DNA from: Tautonia marina
GTDB taxonomy: Bacteria; Planctomycetota; Planctomycetia; Isosphaerales; Isosphaeraceae
Length of the DNA stretch: 64,000 nucleotides
Assembly (NCBI RefSeq): GCF_009177065.1
Contig: NZ_WEZF01000011.1
Location: 124,001 to 188,000 of the forward strand
Reading direction: 5' to 3'
A model generated the notes under the pieces. That model had not been told where the DNA came from. It did not search any database and saw nothing but the letters and a program-made list of their open reading frames with translations. Of the stretch, positions 18,886 to 28,626 are shown in pieces; the first letter of the stretch is position 1, and every line of letters starts with the position of its first letter. The translations under genes and the position numbers were made by a program.

Positions 18886-20124
18886 GTGTCGAAGGCACCG
18901 AAGTCCAGGCCAAAACCAAAAGTGAAGGTGAAGGCAACCAATCAGAGCCAAGGCTCGGAACCTCGCGCTCTCTCGAAGTCATGGTCGATTCCTCTCGTGA
19001 TGACCCTGCTCATTGTGGCGGCGGCCGTGGGAGGACTGTTCGTCTGGAATCGAGGATTGGCCGAGGAACGAGCCGCGGAAGAACGGGTCGCCGCGTTCTT
19101 CGAGGCCGAGCGAGCCAGAACCGAGAAGCCGAAGGCATCCTCCCCCCGCTCGCAAACCAAGCCCGAAGCCCAGCGCTCGGCCCACCGCATCAACGAGACC
19201 TCGCCCCCGGGGCCTCCTCCCGACGAAGGAATGGTCTGGGTTCCCGGCGGCACCTACTGGATGGGGACCGACGACGGCCAGTTCCCCGATGCCCAGCCGG
19301 TCCACCTCGTCACGGTCGACGGCTTCTGGATGGACAAAACCGAGGTGACGAATGCCCAGTTCCAGGCATTTGTCGATGCCACCGGCTACGTCACCGTGGC
19401 CGAGCGTCCGATCGACCCGGCCGATTATCCTGGTGTCGCCCCTGAGAACCTCGCCCCCGGCTCCATCGTCTTCAGCCCACCCGATCACCCCGTCCGGCTC
19501 GACAACCACCTGCAATGGTGGGCCTGGAAGCCCGGAGCCGACTGGAAGCACCCGGACGGCCCCGAGTCGAGCATCGACGATCGCATGAATCACCCTGTCA
19601 TTCATCTCGCATTTGAAGACGTGCTTGCCTATGCCGAGTGGGCCGGCAAGCGCCTGCCGACCGAGGCCGAATGGGAATTCGCCGCCCGAGGAGGGCTCGA
19701 CCGCGCCACCTACACCTGGGGCGACGAACGCCATCCCGACGGCCAGCCGATGGTCAACAACTGGCAAGGGCAGTTCCCGATCGAGGACACCGCCGACGAC
19801 GGCTTCGCCGGCATCGCCCCCGTCGCCCAGTTCCCGCCCAACGGCTTCGGGCTGTATGACATGGCCGGCAATGTCTGGGAATGGTGCGCCGACTGGTATC
19901 GGCACGATTACTATCAAACCAGTCCCGAGTCCAACCCGACCGGCCCCAGCGAGTCGTTCGACCCGATGGAGCCCGGCATCCCCAAGCGCGTGCAACGAGG
20001 AGGATCGTTCATGTGCAGCGATCTCTACTGCGTGCGCTACCGTGTCGGCACCCGAGGCCAGGGGGCCATCGACACCGGCAACCCCCACGTCGGTTTCCGC
20101 TGTGTCGTCGATGCGACCCAATAA
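18886..20124 (+). CDS. Formylglycine-generating enzyme (sulfatase-modifying factor)
   Basis: 412 residues. An N-terminal basic segment, one transmembrane anchor (about 39-55) and a linker precede the FGE-sulfatase domain: MVWVPGGTYWMGTDDGQFPD, KTEVTNAQF, KRLPTEAEWEFAARGG, GNVWEWCADWY. The C-terminus has RGGSFMCSDLYCVRYR, which keeps both active-site cysteines (C377 and C382, five apart as in human SUMF1). Most planctomycete homologues lack one or both, so this should be a working copper-dependent oxidase that converts sulfatase Cys to formylglycine. Four sulfatases with a Cys nucleophile start 198 bp downstream. GTG start with AGAGG 5 nt before it. Confidence 0.92.
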   Translation: MSKAPKSRPKPKVKVKATNQSQGSEPRALSKSWSIPLVMTLLIVAAAVGGLFVWNRGLAEERAAEERVAAFFEAERARTEKPKASSPRSQTKPEAQRSAHRINETSPPGPPPDEGMVWVPGGTYWMGTDDGQFPDAQPVHLVTVDGFWMDKTEVTNAQFQAFVDATGYVTVAERPIDPADYPGVAPENLAPGSIVFSPPDHPVRLDNHLQWWAWKPGADWKHPDGPESSIDDRMNHPVIHLAFEDVLAYAEWAGKRLPTEAEWEFAARGGLDRATYTWGDERHPDGQPMVNNWQGQFPIEDTADDGFAGIAPVAQFPPNGFGLYDMAGNVWEWCADWYRHDYYQTSPESNPTGPSESFDPMEPGIPKRVQRGGSFMCSDLYCVRYRVGTRGQGAIDTGNPHVGFRCVVDATQ

Positions 20125-20322
20125 GCCAGGGGCCTCCCTTCGACGGCTGGAACGAACCTGCGACCTCTTGTTGGACCTGACAAGCGTTTCAGCGGACTGG
20201 CGACCCCGTGCACACACCGCACGGTCGCCTCGCGTCCCGCACCCGAGCATAATGGCGAGGCGATCAGGCCAAGCCGTTCCGAACTTCTCTCCCTTCTCTC
20301 CAACACCGCGAGGATCGCCCTG

Positions 20323-21873
20323 ATGACGGTTCGAAGCGTGCCCCTGCGTTGCGTATTGCTCGTATTCCTATGCCTGACCGGCATCGCCCAGGCTCGGCAG
20401 GCGGAGCCGGATCTGGAACTGCCTCGCATCGACGGTTCGAAACCGCGCAACGTGGTGTTCATTCTTGCGGATGACCACCGGTTCGACGCGATGAGTTTTC
20501 TCGGTCACCCGTTCGTCGAAACGCCGAACATGGACCGCATCGCCGCCAACGGCGTCCACCTGAAAAACGCCTTCGTCACGACCTCGCTTTGCTCACCGAG
20601 CCGCGCCTCCATTCTGACCGGTCAGTACGCCCACAATCACAAGGTTGTCGATAACAACAACCCCGTTGCCGAGGGCACGATCTTCTTCGCCCAGTACCTT
20701 CAAGCCGCCGGCTACGACACCGCCTTCATCGGCAAGTGGCACATGGGGGGCGGCTCCGATGACCCCCGCCCCGGCTTCGATCGCTGGGTCAGCTTCCGGG
20801 GGCAGGGGACCTATCTCCCCAGCCGCAACGGCCTGAACGTCGACGGCGAGCGCGTGCCCCAGAACGGCTACATCACCGACGAGTTGACCGATTACGCCCT
20901 CGACTGGCTCGACGACCGAACGGACGACACCCCCTTTTGCCTCTACCTTTCGCATAAAGGGGTCCACGCCGAGTTCATTCCCGCCGAGCGCCACGCCGGC
21001 CGCTACGACGACGCCCCCTTCGACGCCCCCGAAACCATGGACCCTTCCCCCGAGCGGACGAAGCACCGCCCGATGTGGGTCAAGAACCAGCGCAATAGCT
21101 GGCACGGTGTCGAGTTCCCCTACCACAGCACGCTCGACGTGGCCGAGTTCTACCGCGACTATTGCGAAACCCTGCTCGGGGTCGATGACAGCATCGGCCG
21201 GGTCCTTGACGCGCTGGACGCAAAGGGAGTCCTTGACGAAACGCTCGTCATCTACATGGGCGATAACGGCTTCGGCTTCGGCGAACACGGCCTGATCGAC
21301 AAACGCGTTGCCTACGAATGGTCCATGCGCGTACCGATGATCATGCAATGCCCCGACCTCTTCCCGGCCGGAACCACGGTCGAACAGGTCGTTGCCAACA
21401 TCGACATTGCCCCCACCATCCTCGAAGCCGCCGGCCTGCAACCCCCCGAGCACATGGACGGCCAAAGCTTCCTGAAGCTCGGCGCCGGCGAAGATATCCC
21501 CTGGCGCGACGCCCTGCTTTACGAATACTATTGGGAACGCAACTTCCCCCACACGCCAACGATCTTCGCCCTCCGAACCGATCAGTACAAATTCATCAGA
21601 CCTCACGGCCTCTGGGATCTCGACGAGCTGTACGACATCCAGGCCGACCCGAACGAAACCACCAACCTGATCTTCAGTGAGGATCATCAACAGGTCATTA
21701 CCCAAATCAAGCAGCAACTCTTCGAAACCCTCGAACAGACCGGCGGCATGGCCATTCCCATTTATGCCGACCGTGGCGGATCGCAGAACCTCCGGAACGC
21801 CGACGGCTCCCCCGCCGCCGAATTCCCCGACGAACTGCTTCGAGAGCTTCCACCCGGCACCGATCGCCGCTGA
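20323..21873 (+). CDS. Sulfatase, N-acetylglucosamine-6-sulfatase-like
   Basis: 516 residues with a Sec signal peptide (about 1-26). NVVFILADDHRFDAMSF supplies the first metal-binding Asp pair. LCSPSRASILTGQ is the sulfatase signature with the Cys90 to be converted to formylglycine and Arg94. GKWHMGGG supplies Lys/His, and MGDNGFGFGEH the Asp-Asn metal ligands. The layout resembles GlcNAc-6-sulfatases and mucin-desulfating enzymes of the S1 family. It probably removes sulfate esters from an external glycan. First gene of a seven-gene same-strand run; FGE lies upstream and can activate it. Confidence 0.92.
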   Translation: MTVRSVPLRCVLLVFLCLTGIAQARQAEPDLELPRIDGSKPRNVVFILADDHRFDAMSFLGHPFVETPNMDRIAANGVHLKNAFVTTSLCSPSRASILTGQYAHNHKVVDNNNPVAEGTIFFAQYLQAAGYDTAFIGKWHMGGGSDDPRPGFDRWVSFRGQGTYLPSRNGLNVDGERVPQNGYITDELTDYALDWLDDRTDDTPFCLYLSHKGVHAEFIPAERHAGRYDDAPFDAPETMDPSPERTKHRPMWVKNQRNSWHGVEFPYHSTLDVAEFYRDYCETLLGVDDSIGRVLDALDAKGVLDETLVIYMGDNGFGFGEHGLIDKRVAYEWSMRVPMIMQCPDLFPAGTTVEQVVANIDIAPTILEAAGLQPPEHMDGQSFLKLGAGEDIPWRDALLYEYYWERNFPHTPTIFALRTDQYKFIRPHGLWDLDELYDIQADPNETTNLIFSEDHQQVITQIKQQLFETLEQTGGMAIPIYADRGGSQNLRNADGSPAAEFPDELLRELPPGTDRR

Positions 21874-21959
21874 CCGCACCAGGACGCACCGGAGCGGAAG
21901 CGGAGTTCCGGATCTCGGCACGGAGGAGCATCTCACCTCAACCGTTGGAGACCACGACC

Positions 21960-22550
21960 ATGTCCGATCCCATCGTTCCCGGTTCCTCTCCCCTGCGCAC
22001 GATCATTCGCAACGAGCTGAGCGAGATCCGGGCCAACTGGGTCGGCTTCCTCGTCCTCGGTGTGGTGCTGATCGTGCTCGGCTCGCTCCTGATCGGCGTC
22101 CCGTGGATCGGCACGCTGGCGGCGGTCTGGATGCTCAGCATCCTGTTGATCCTGAGCGGCATCACCCAGTTCGTCGCGGCCTTCTGGGTCCGCCGCTGGA
22201 GCGGCTTTTTCCTGGCCCTGCTCGCCGGAGTCCTCTACGCGGTGGTCGGCATCCTCATTGTGGACCACCCGACCGAGACGGCCGAGTTCCTGACGCTGAT
22301 CATCGCCGCCTTCCTGATCATCGGCGGGGTCTTTCGAATCGCCGTGGCCCTGAGCTTGAAATTCGAAGGCTGGGGCTGGACCCTTGCCGGCGGCGTTCTC
22401 TCCACACTTCTCGGCCTGCTCATCTGGAGGCAATGGCCCGAGGCGAGCCTCTGGGTCATCGGTCTGTTCGTGGGGCTGGAAGTCCTGTTCACCGGCTGGA
22501 CCTGGGTCATGCTCGCCCTGCTCCTGCGGCGTTTGCCGAAGGCCTCCTGA
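21960..22550 (+). CDS. HdeD/DUF308-family membrane protein
   Basis: 196 residues, six predicted transmembrane helices in three hairpins (GFLVLGVVLIVLGSLLIG, LLILSGITQFVAAFW, LLAGVLYAVVGILIV and so on). The Gly-rich paired-helix pattern is that of HdeD, which helps Escherichia coli survive acid stress at high cell density. Substrate or partner is unknown. It is inserted between sulfatase genes with short gaps (86 bp and 52 bp) on the same strand, so it is probably co-transcribed. GGAG lies 9 nt before the ATG at 21960. Confidence 0.88.
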   Translation: MSDPIVPGSSPLRTIIRNELSEIRANWVGFLVLGVVLIVLGSLLIGVPWIGTLAAVWMLSILLILSGITQFVAAFWVRRWSGFFLALLAGVLYAVVGILIVDHPTETAEFLTLIIAAFLIIGGVFRIAVALSLKFEGWGWTLAGGVLSTLLGLLIWRQWPEASLWVIGLFVGLEVLFTGWTWVMLALLLRRLPKAS

Positions 22551-22602
22551 CGTGCCAGCCGAACCGAATCCCCTCTCCTCGATCGCTTCGGAGTGATGCG
22601 TC

Positions 22603-24087
22603 ATGAGTTCGTCGCTTCCCCTGATGCTCGCCGCCTTGCTGGCCACTTCGGCCATCGAGCCTGACGACTCGAAACCGGAACGGCCCAACGTGCTGTTCCT
22701 CGCCATCGACGACCTGAACGACTGGGTGGGATGCCTGCAAGGCCACCCGCAGATCCAGACCCCCAACATCGACCGCCTCGCCCGTCGCGGCACGCTGTTC
22801 ACCAATGCTCACACCCAGTCGCCCCTCTGCAACCCCTCGCGCACCAGCATCCTGACCGGCCTGCGCCCCTCGACCACCGGCATCTACGGGCTCGCCCCCT
22901 GGTTCCGCACCGTCGAGGAGTTCGCCGATGTCGTTTCCCTGCCTCAACATTTCCGAAACCACGGATACACCGCCCTCTCGACCGGAAAGATCTACCACGG
23001 CGGCTATCCCCCCGCGCCCGATCGCCCCCGAGAGTTCGACACCTACGGCACTCCCTCCGCAGTCGGGGCCCGGCCTGCCCAGAAGCTCATCAGCCCCACT
23101 CCCGTCGGCAACCACCCCTTGATGGACTGGGGCACCTTCCCCCACCGCGACGAGGACAAGGGGGATTATCAGGTCGCCTCCTGGGCCGTCGAGCAGCTTG
23201 AATCCGGCATCGACGATCCCTTTTTCCTCGCCGTTGGCTTCTTCCTGCCTCACGTTCCTTGCTACGCAACCCAGCAATGGTTCGACCTGTATCCCGATGA
23301 ATCGCTGATCATGCCTCGGGTCTTCCGCGGTGATCGGCTCGATACTCCCGAATTCTCCTGGTACCTTCACTGGTCCTTGCCCGAGCCTCGCCTCTCGTGG
23401 ATGGAGGCCAACGGCCATTGGCGATCCCTGGTCCAGTCCTATCTTGCCTCCATCAGCTTCGTCGATTCCCAGGTCGGCCGCGTCCTCGACGCCCTGGATG
23501 CCTCCGGCCACGGCGACGACACGGTGATCGTCCTTTGGTCCGATCACGGCTACCACCTCGGCGAGAAGGAAATCAGCGGCAAGAACACTCTCTGGGAACC
23601 CTCGACCCGCGTTCCCTTGATCGTTGCCGGCCCCGGAGTTCCCGAAGACCAGCGCTGCGATCGACCGGTCGAACTGCTCGACCTTTTCCCGACCCTCATC
23701 GACCTCTGCGACCTTTCCCCTCGGCCCGGTCTGCCACTCGAAGGCCACAGCCTCGTACCGTTGATCAACGACCCCGCCGCCGATCGCGCCTGGCCCGCCA
23801 TCACCACCCACAACCAGGGAAACCACGGCATCCGCACCGATCGCTGGCGGTTTATTCGTTACGCCGACGGCTCCGAGGAACTCTACGACCTTGAGGTCGA
23901 TCCCGAGGAGTGGACCAACCTCGCCCTCGACCCGACCTACGAACCGATCCTCGCCGAGCATCGCCGCTGGCTCCCCACCGTCGATCGCCCCCCCGCGCCC
24001 GGCAGCCAGCATCGCGTGCTCACCTTCGACGGCACGACCGCCATCTGGGAAGGCGCGCCGATTCTCCCCTCCGAGAAGATGCCCTGA
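22603..24087 (+). CDS. Sulfatase, iduronate-2-sulfatase-like
   Basis: 494 residues with a short signal peptide. NVLFLAIDDLNDWVGC holds the first metal ligands; LCNPSRTSILTGLRP is the signature with Cys76 and Arg80. STGKIYHGG and the late SDHGYHLGEKEISGKNT complete the active site, and HLGEK/GKNTLWE is typical of the iduronate-2-sulfatase/choline-sulfatase-like branch. It should hydrolyse sulfate esters on uronic acid-type or related glycans outside the cytoplasm. 52 bp after the HdeD gene and 24 bp before the next sulfatase. Confidence 0.92.
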   Translation: MSSSLPLMLAALLATSAIEPDDSKPERPNVLFLAIDDLNDWVGCLQGHPQIQTPNIDRLARRGTLFTNAHTQSPLCNPSRTSILTGLRPSTTGIYGLAPWFRTVEEFADVVSLPQHFRNHGYTALSTGKIYHGGYPPAPDRPREFDTYGTPSAVGARPAQKLISPTPVGNHPLMDWGTFPHRDEDKGDYQVASWAVEQLESGIDDPFFLAVGFFLPHVPCYATQQWFDLYPDESLIMPRVFRGDRLDTPEFSWYLHWSLPEPRLSWMEANGHWRSLVQSYLASISFVDSQVGRVLDALDASGHGDDTVIVLWSDHGYHLGEKEISGKNTLWEPSTRVPLIVAGPGVPEDQRCDRPVELLDLFPTLIDLCDLSPRPGLPLEGHSLVPLINDPAADRAWPAITTHNQGNHGIRTDRWRFIRYADGSEELYDLEVDPEEWTNLALDPTYEPILAEHRRWLPTVDRPPAPGSQHRVLTFDGTTAIWEGAPILPSEKMP

Positions 24088-24111
24088 CCCTCTCGACGAC
24101 CGAGGCAAATC

Positions 24112-25515
24112 ATGCTCATCCGTTTGATTGCAGCGCTTGCACTCGTGTTCCCTCCGCTTGCCGCCTCGGCCGCCACCGAGGACCGCCCTCCAAACGTCGT
24201 CGTCATCTTCACCGACGACCAGGGGTACGCCGACGTCGGCGTCTTCGGCGCCGAGGGGTTCGAAACCCCTCAACTCGACCGCATGGCCGCCGAGGGTCGC
24301 ACCTTCACCAACTTCTACGCCGCTCAGGCCGTCTGCTCCGCCTCCCGAGCCGCCCTGCTCACCGGCTGCTACCCGAACCGCATCGGCATCATCGGCGCGC
24401 TCGGCCCCGGAGCCAAAACCGGCCTGAACTCCAATGAAGTCACGATGGCCGAAATGCTCAAGCCCCTCGGCTACGCCACCGCCATCTTCGGCAAGTGGCA
24501 CCTCGGCGACGATCCCCAATTCCTGCCCACCCGCCACGGCTTCGATGAATATTTCGGCCTGCCCTACTCGAACGACATGTGGCCGAACCATCCGACGGCC
24601 GGCGACCGCTATCCTCCTCTCCCCTTGATCGAAGGCGAGGAGGTGATCGCCCTCAACCCCGACCAGCGCAACCTCACCACCTGGTACACCGAGCGTGCCG
24701 TCTCGTTCATCGAACGGAATCAGGACCAACCCTTCTTCCTCTATGTCCCCCACAGCATGCCGCACGTCCCCCTGTTTGTCTCCGACAAGTTCGAAGGCAA
24801 GTCGGAGCAGGGGCTCTACGGCGACGTGATCATGGAAATCGACTGGTCCGTCGGTCAGATTCTTGACACCCTCCGCCGCCTCGACCTGAGCGAGAACACC
24901 CTCGTCGTCTTCACCTCCGATAACGGCCCTTGGCTCTCGTACGGCAATCATGCCGGTTCCGCCGGACCCTTGCGCGAGGGCAAGGGGACCACCTTCGACG
25001 GCGGTCAGCGCGAGCCGACGATCGCCTGGTGGCCCGGCCGCGTTCCCGCCGGAACCTCGACCGACGAGCCCGCCATGACCATCGACCTCTTGCCCACCAT
25101 CGCCGCCCAGACCGGCGCCTCGCTCCCCGACCACCCGATCGACGGCCTCGACATCTCTCCACTCTTGCTCGGCGAGCCCGACGCCCAATCCCCGCACGAC
25201 GCCCTCTATTTCTACTGGGGACGCGAGCTCCAGGCCGTCCGCTCCGGCCCCTGGAAACTCCACCTGCCGCACGAATTCCGCAGCCTTGAAGGGCAGGGGG
25301 GCTCCCACGGCCAGCCCGCCCCGTACATCATGAGATCGATCGGCCTGGCCCTGTTCAACCTCGATGACGACCTCGGCGAATCGACCGACGTGAAGGCCGA
25401 TCACCCCGAGGTCGTCGAGCGTCTCCAGGCCCTCGTCGATCGTGCCCGGGCCGATCTGGGCGACTCGTCCACCCAGCAGCAAGGCTCCGGAGTTCGCCCT
25501 CCGGGGCGGTTGTGA
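24112..25515 (+). CDS. Sulfatase, arylsulfatase A / GalNAc-6-sulfatase-like
   Basis: 467 residues with a signal peptide (about 1-22). [36 protein letters not shown] (Cys75, Arg79), [10 protein letters not shown] and [17 protein letters not shown] are the standard active-site blocks. The signature has Ala at the third position (C-S-A-S-R), which is accepted in some sulfatases of this branch. The sequence resembles arylsulfatase A and N-acetylgalactosamine-6-sulfatases. Cluster position predicts activation by the FGE at 18886. 64 bp precede the next sulfatase. Confidence 0.92.
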   Translation: MLIRLIAALALVFPPLAASAATEDRPPNVVVIFTDDQGYADVGVFGAEGFETPQLDRMAAEGRTFTNFYAAQAVCSASRAALLTGCYPNRIGIIGALGPGAKTGLNSNEVTMAEMLKPLGYATAIFGKWHLGDDPQFLPTRHGFDEYFGLPYSNDMWPNHPTAGDRYPPLPLIEGEEVIALNPDQRNLTTWYTERAVSFIERNQDQPFFLYVPHSMPHVPLFVSDKFEGKSEQGLYGDVIMEIDWSVGQILDTLRRLDLSENTLVVFTSDNGPWLSYGNHAGSAGPLREGKGTTFDGGQREPTIAWWPGRVPAGTSTDEPAMTIDLLPTIAAQTGASLPDHPIDGLDISPLLLGEPDAQSPHDALYFYWGRELQAVRSGPWKLHLPHEFRSLEGQGGSHGQPAPYIMRSIGLALFNLDDDLGESTDVKADHPEVVERLQALVDRARADLGDSSTQQQGSGVRPPGRL

Positions 25516-25579
25516 GTTGCATCGGAGCGACCGGCAGGGCATCCTCAGAGTCGACCGCCAACCGAGGAGGCCCTTGCCC

Positions 25580-27001
25580 ATGCGTCGCCTGGCATTCGCA
25601 ATCGTGTCGACGTGGATGATCGCCGCCCTGCCAGGCGCTCCGGCCGCTGCCGGAGTGCCCGAGCAGCACCGTCTCCCCAGCATCCTCGTCTTCCTGGCCG
25701 ACGACGTCTCCAGGAAGGACTTCGGTTGCTACGGCCATCCCACCATCCGCACACCCAACATCGATGCCCTCGCCGCTGGCGGCCTGACCTTCGCCAACGC
25801 CTTTCTCACCACCTCCTCGTGCAGCCCGACCCGCATCAGCGTCCTCACCGGGAAATATCCCCACGCGACCGGCGCGGAAGACCTGCACATGCCGCTTCCT
25901 GAGCATCAACCGTTCCTGCCCACCCTGCTCAAACGCGCCGGCTATCACACCGGACACATGCTCAAAACCCATTACGGCCCCGCCGGCGATGCCCAGTTCG
26001 ACTGGTACGGTCGCCAGGTTGACCACTTCCCCGCGTTTCTCGACGAGGCCGGGGACCAGCCCTTCTTCCTCTGGGTCGGTTTCCGAGACGCCCACCGCCC
26101 CTACCAACCCGGAGCGATTGACAATCCCCACACCCCGGCCGACGCCGTCGTCCCCCCTTACCTCGCCGACACCCCCGAAACCCGCGCCGATCTCGCCCTT
26201 TATTACGACGAGATCGCCCGCATGGACGGCGACATCGGCACCATGCTCGCCGAACTCGATCGCCGAGGCCGCACCAACGACACCCTCGTCGTCTTCTTCT
26301 CCGACAACGGCATGCCCTTCCCCCGCGCCAAGGGAACCCTTTATGATTCCGGCATCGGCACCCCGTTGATCGTCTCCTGGCCCGGTCGCATTGCCCCCGG
26401 CACCGTCCACGACGGCCTCGCCAGCGTGATCGACCTCGCCCCCACCTTCCTTGAACTCGCCGGCCTTCCCGTTCCCGCCGACATGCAAGGGCGAAGCCTG
26501 ACCCCCGTGCTCGACGACCCCAGCCGCCCCGGCCTCGACGCCGTCTTCAGCGAACGGAACTGGCACAACTGCGATCAGCACATGCGCAGCATTCGCACCG
26601 ATCGCTACAAGCTCATCCGCAACGCCTACACCGACCTCCCCTACGGCAACCCCTCCGACGTCAGCAGTTGCCCCTCCTGGGACGCGCTCCAGGCCCTCAA
26701 GAGCCGCGGCACCCTTACGCCCGCCCAGGCGCAGCAATTCCAGGTTCCCCGACCCGAAATCGAGCTATTCGACCTCCAGTCCGATCCCGACGAGCTGGAG
26801 AACCTTGCGGGCCGCCCCGAGTACGCCCATCTCGTCGCCGAGCTAAGCGGTCGGCTCGACGACTGGATCGCCAGTACGGGCGACTTCCCCTCGACCTACC
26901 GCCGCCGCCTCGACAACACCAACCGCGTCACCGGCGAGAAGTTCACCACCGAAATTGCCCCAATGACCGACCCCCTCCCCCCCGGCTTCGGCCGCCGTTG
27001 A
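25580..27001 (+). CDS. Sulfatase, heparan N-sulfatase (sulfamidase)-like branch
   Basis: 473 residues with a signal peptide (about 1-25). SILVFLADDVSRKDFGCYG, SCSPTRISVLTGKYPH (Cys81, Arg85), HMLKTHYGP and FFSDNGMPFPRAKGTLYD are visible. The NGMPFPRAKxTLYDSG block is what sulfamidase (SGSH)-like members show, so a sulfamate (N-S) bond is a possible target; this is an inference from one motif. The signature has Thr in place of the usual Ser (C-S-P-T-R). GAGGAGG lies 9 nt before the ATG. Only 12 bp separate it from the amide-hydrolase-like gene. Confidence 0.9.
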   Translation: MRRLAFAIVSTWMIAALPGAPAAAGVPEQHRLPSILVFLADDVSRKDFGCYGHPTIRTPNIDALAAGGLTFANAFLTTSSCSPTRISVLTGKYPHATGAEDLHMPLPEHQPFLPTLLKRAGYHTGHMLKTHYGPAGDAQFDWYGRQVDHFPAFLDEAGDQPFFLWVGFRDAHRPYQPGAIDNPHTPADAVVPPYLADTPETRADLALYYDEIARMDGDIGTMLAELDRRGRTNDTLVVFFSDNGMPFPRAKGTLYDSGIGTPLIVSWPGRIAPGTVHDGLASVIDLAPTFLELAGLPVPADMQGRSLTPVLDDPSRPGLDAVFSERNWHNCDQHMRSIRTDRYKLIRNAYTDLPYGNPSDVSSCPSWDALQALKSRGTLTPAQAQQFQVPRPEIELFDLQSDPDELENLAGRPEYAHLVAELSGRLDDWIASTGDFPSTYRRRLDNTNRVTGEKFTTEIAPMTDPLPPGFGRR

Positions 27002-27013
27002 GAACGTCCACCC

Positions 27014-28615
27014 ATGTTCATTGGATACGTCAGCGACGAACGCTACGTCGCCCTGCCCGAAGTCTCGATCACCTTCGAAGGCCCCTCCGGATCGGTCGCC
27101 ACCCGCTCTCAGGCCGATGGCTCGGTCCATGCCGCGCTCATGCCCGGCCCCTACGTCGTCACTTTGGCGGCCTCGGGGTTCGGGTCGAAGCGGGTCCGGA
27201 TCACCCTTCCCACCACGCGCCCGCACCATTTCCGCCTCCTCTCTGATCGCCTGCTCGGCTACGCCTGGCCCAAGTGGGTCCGCTCGGGAGAGGAGTCCGA
27301 ATTCCGCGTCCACTCGCCGGAGCTCTACCGCCTCGACCTCTACCGTTACGGCCGAGAGGTCGAACATATCCGCAACCTTGGCTGGCACGACGAGCACGGC
27401 CCCCGAGCCACCGCGCAGATCACTCCCGACGGCGACTACACCCAGACCGGCGTCGCCTGGAACCGGGAAGGCTACGCCAGCCCCGTCCATCGCCAGTACG
27501 CCACCGCCCCCGACCGCTCCGGACTCTATTACTTTCACGCCCGAACCAATTCCGGCCAGCATTTCGCCTTCCCCTGGGTCGTCGCCCCGGCCCAGCCGAC
27601 GGCCCCCATCGCCTTCCTCGCCGCCACGATGACCTGGAACGCCTACAACGCCTTCGGCGGCCGGAGCAACTACATCAGCCCCGACCGCCTCCCCCTTCAG
27701 CCCACCGTCAACGCCCGCCAGGAACTCCGCCGCTACACCGACCCCAACCACGTCACCTACGACGCCGACTCGTATGACCCTCTGTCGTTCGACCGCCCCG
27801 AACTGGTCAACGACATCGACCTGAACGAACGCCCCGAAGATCCCATCCAGGGCCGCGCCTCCTGCCACCTCGCCCCGAGCGAGTGGCGCATCCTCTCCTG
27901 GCTCGAACGCGAAGGCTTCGCCCACGACGTCTACGCCGACAACCAGCTCGACGACGGCACCCTCGACCTCGACGCCTACCGCGTCCTCGTCCTCGCCCCT
28001 CATCCGGAATACTGGACGAAGGGAATGTATGATCGCGTGAAAGACTGGGTTGACCACCGCGGCGGCCGGGTCGTCTACCTCGGCGGCAACGGTGTGAACT
28101 GCGAGGTCACCCTCCCCGACCCCGACACCATGATCGTCCACAACGGCCGAGAATCTCAGGTCTACCCCTGCGGCCTCGACAGCCGATTCCACCTCACCAC
28201 CGGTGTCTCCGAGGCCACCCTCCTCGGCGTCGCCTTCACCTACTCCGGCGCCATGACCGCCGCCCCCTTCCGCGCCACCGAGGCCGATCACTGGGCCTTC
28301 GGCGGCACGGGCCTCGCAAACGGCGACCGCTTCGGGCTCAAAAGCTTGCACATGCGTTGCGACGGCGGCGCCTCGGGCCACGAAACCGACAAGGTTACGC
28401 CTCAATCCCCTGCCGGCGTTCGTGTGATTGCCCGTGGTGAGAACATCGACGACGGCGGCGCCCATCTCGCCCTCTACGCCACCCCGTCCGGCGGAGCCGT
28501 CTTCGCCGCCTCCTCGATCACGTACCCTGCCTGCTTGCTCGTGGATGACGCGATTTCCACCATCACGAGCAACGTCTTCCGCCGGTTCCTCGATGAGGGG
28601 CCGGTCACGCCCTGA
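27014..28615 (+). CDS. N,N-dimethylformamidase large-subunit-like hydrolase, cytosolic
   Basis: 533 residues with no signal peptide. Residues about 1-75 form a carboxypeptidase-regulatory-like beta domain (VSITFEGPSGSV, VVTLAASGFGSKRVRI). The rest matches the N,N-dimethylformamidase beta/large subunit family: MTWNAYNAFGGRSNYI, LVLAPHPEYWTKGMYDRVK and VYLGGNGVNCEV. The founding enzyme is an iron-dependent amidohydrolase that cleaves dimethylformamide, but the family is broad and substrates are mostly unknown. It follows the fourth sulfatase by 12 bp and precedes the enolase-type enzyme by 11 bp, so it is probably in the same transcript. Confidence 0.82.
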   Translation: MFIGYVSDERYVALPEVSITFEGPSGSVATRSQADGSVHAALMPGPYVVTLAASGFGSKRVRITLPTTRPHHFRLLSDRLLGYAWPKWVRSGEESEFRVHSPELYRLDLYRYGREVEHIRNLGWHDEHGPRATAQITPDGDYTQTGVAWNREGYASPVHRQYATAPDRSGLYYFHARTNSGQHFAFPWVVAPAQPTAPIAFLAATMTWNAYNAFGGRSNYISPDRLPLQPTVNARQELRRYTDPNHVTYDADSYDPLSFDRPELVNDIDLNERPEDPIQGRASCHLAPSEWRILSWLEREGFAHDVYADNQLDDGTLDLDAYRVLVLAPHPEYWTKGMYDRVKDWVDHRGGRVVYLGGNGVNCEVTLPDPDTMIVHNGRESQVYPCGLDSRFHLTTGVSEATLLGVAFTYSGAMTAAPFRATEADHWAFGGTGLANGDRFGLKSLHMRCDGGASGHETDKVTPQSPAGVRVIARGENIDDGGAHLALYATPSGGAVFAASSITYPACLLVDDAISTITSNVFRRFLDEGPVTP

Positions 28616-28626
28616 AGGATGTTCGC

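Noticed and set aside
22507-25683. 1058-codon open frame on the minus strand across three sulfatases
   Set aside because: The plus strand has complete sulfatase motifs here; the minus frame has only Gly/Val/Asp-rich shadow composition.
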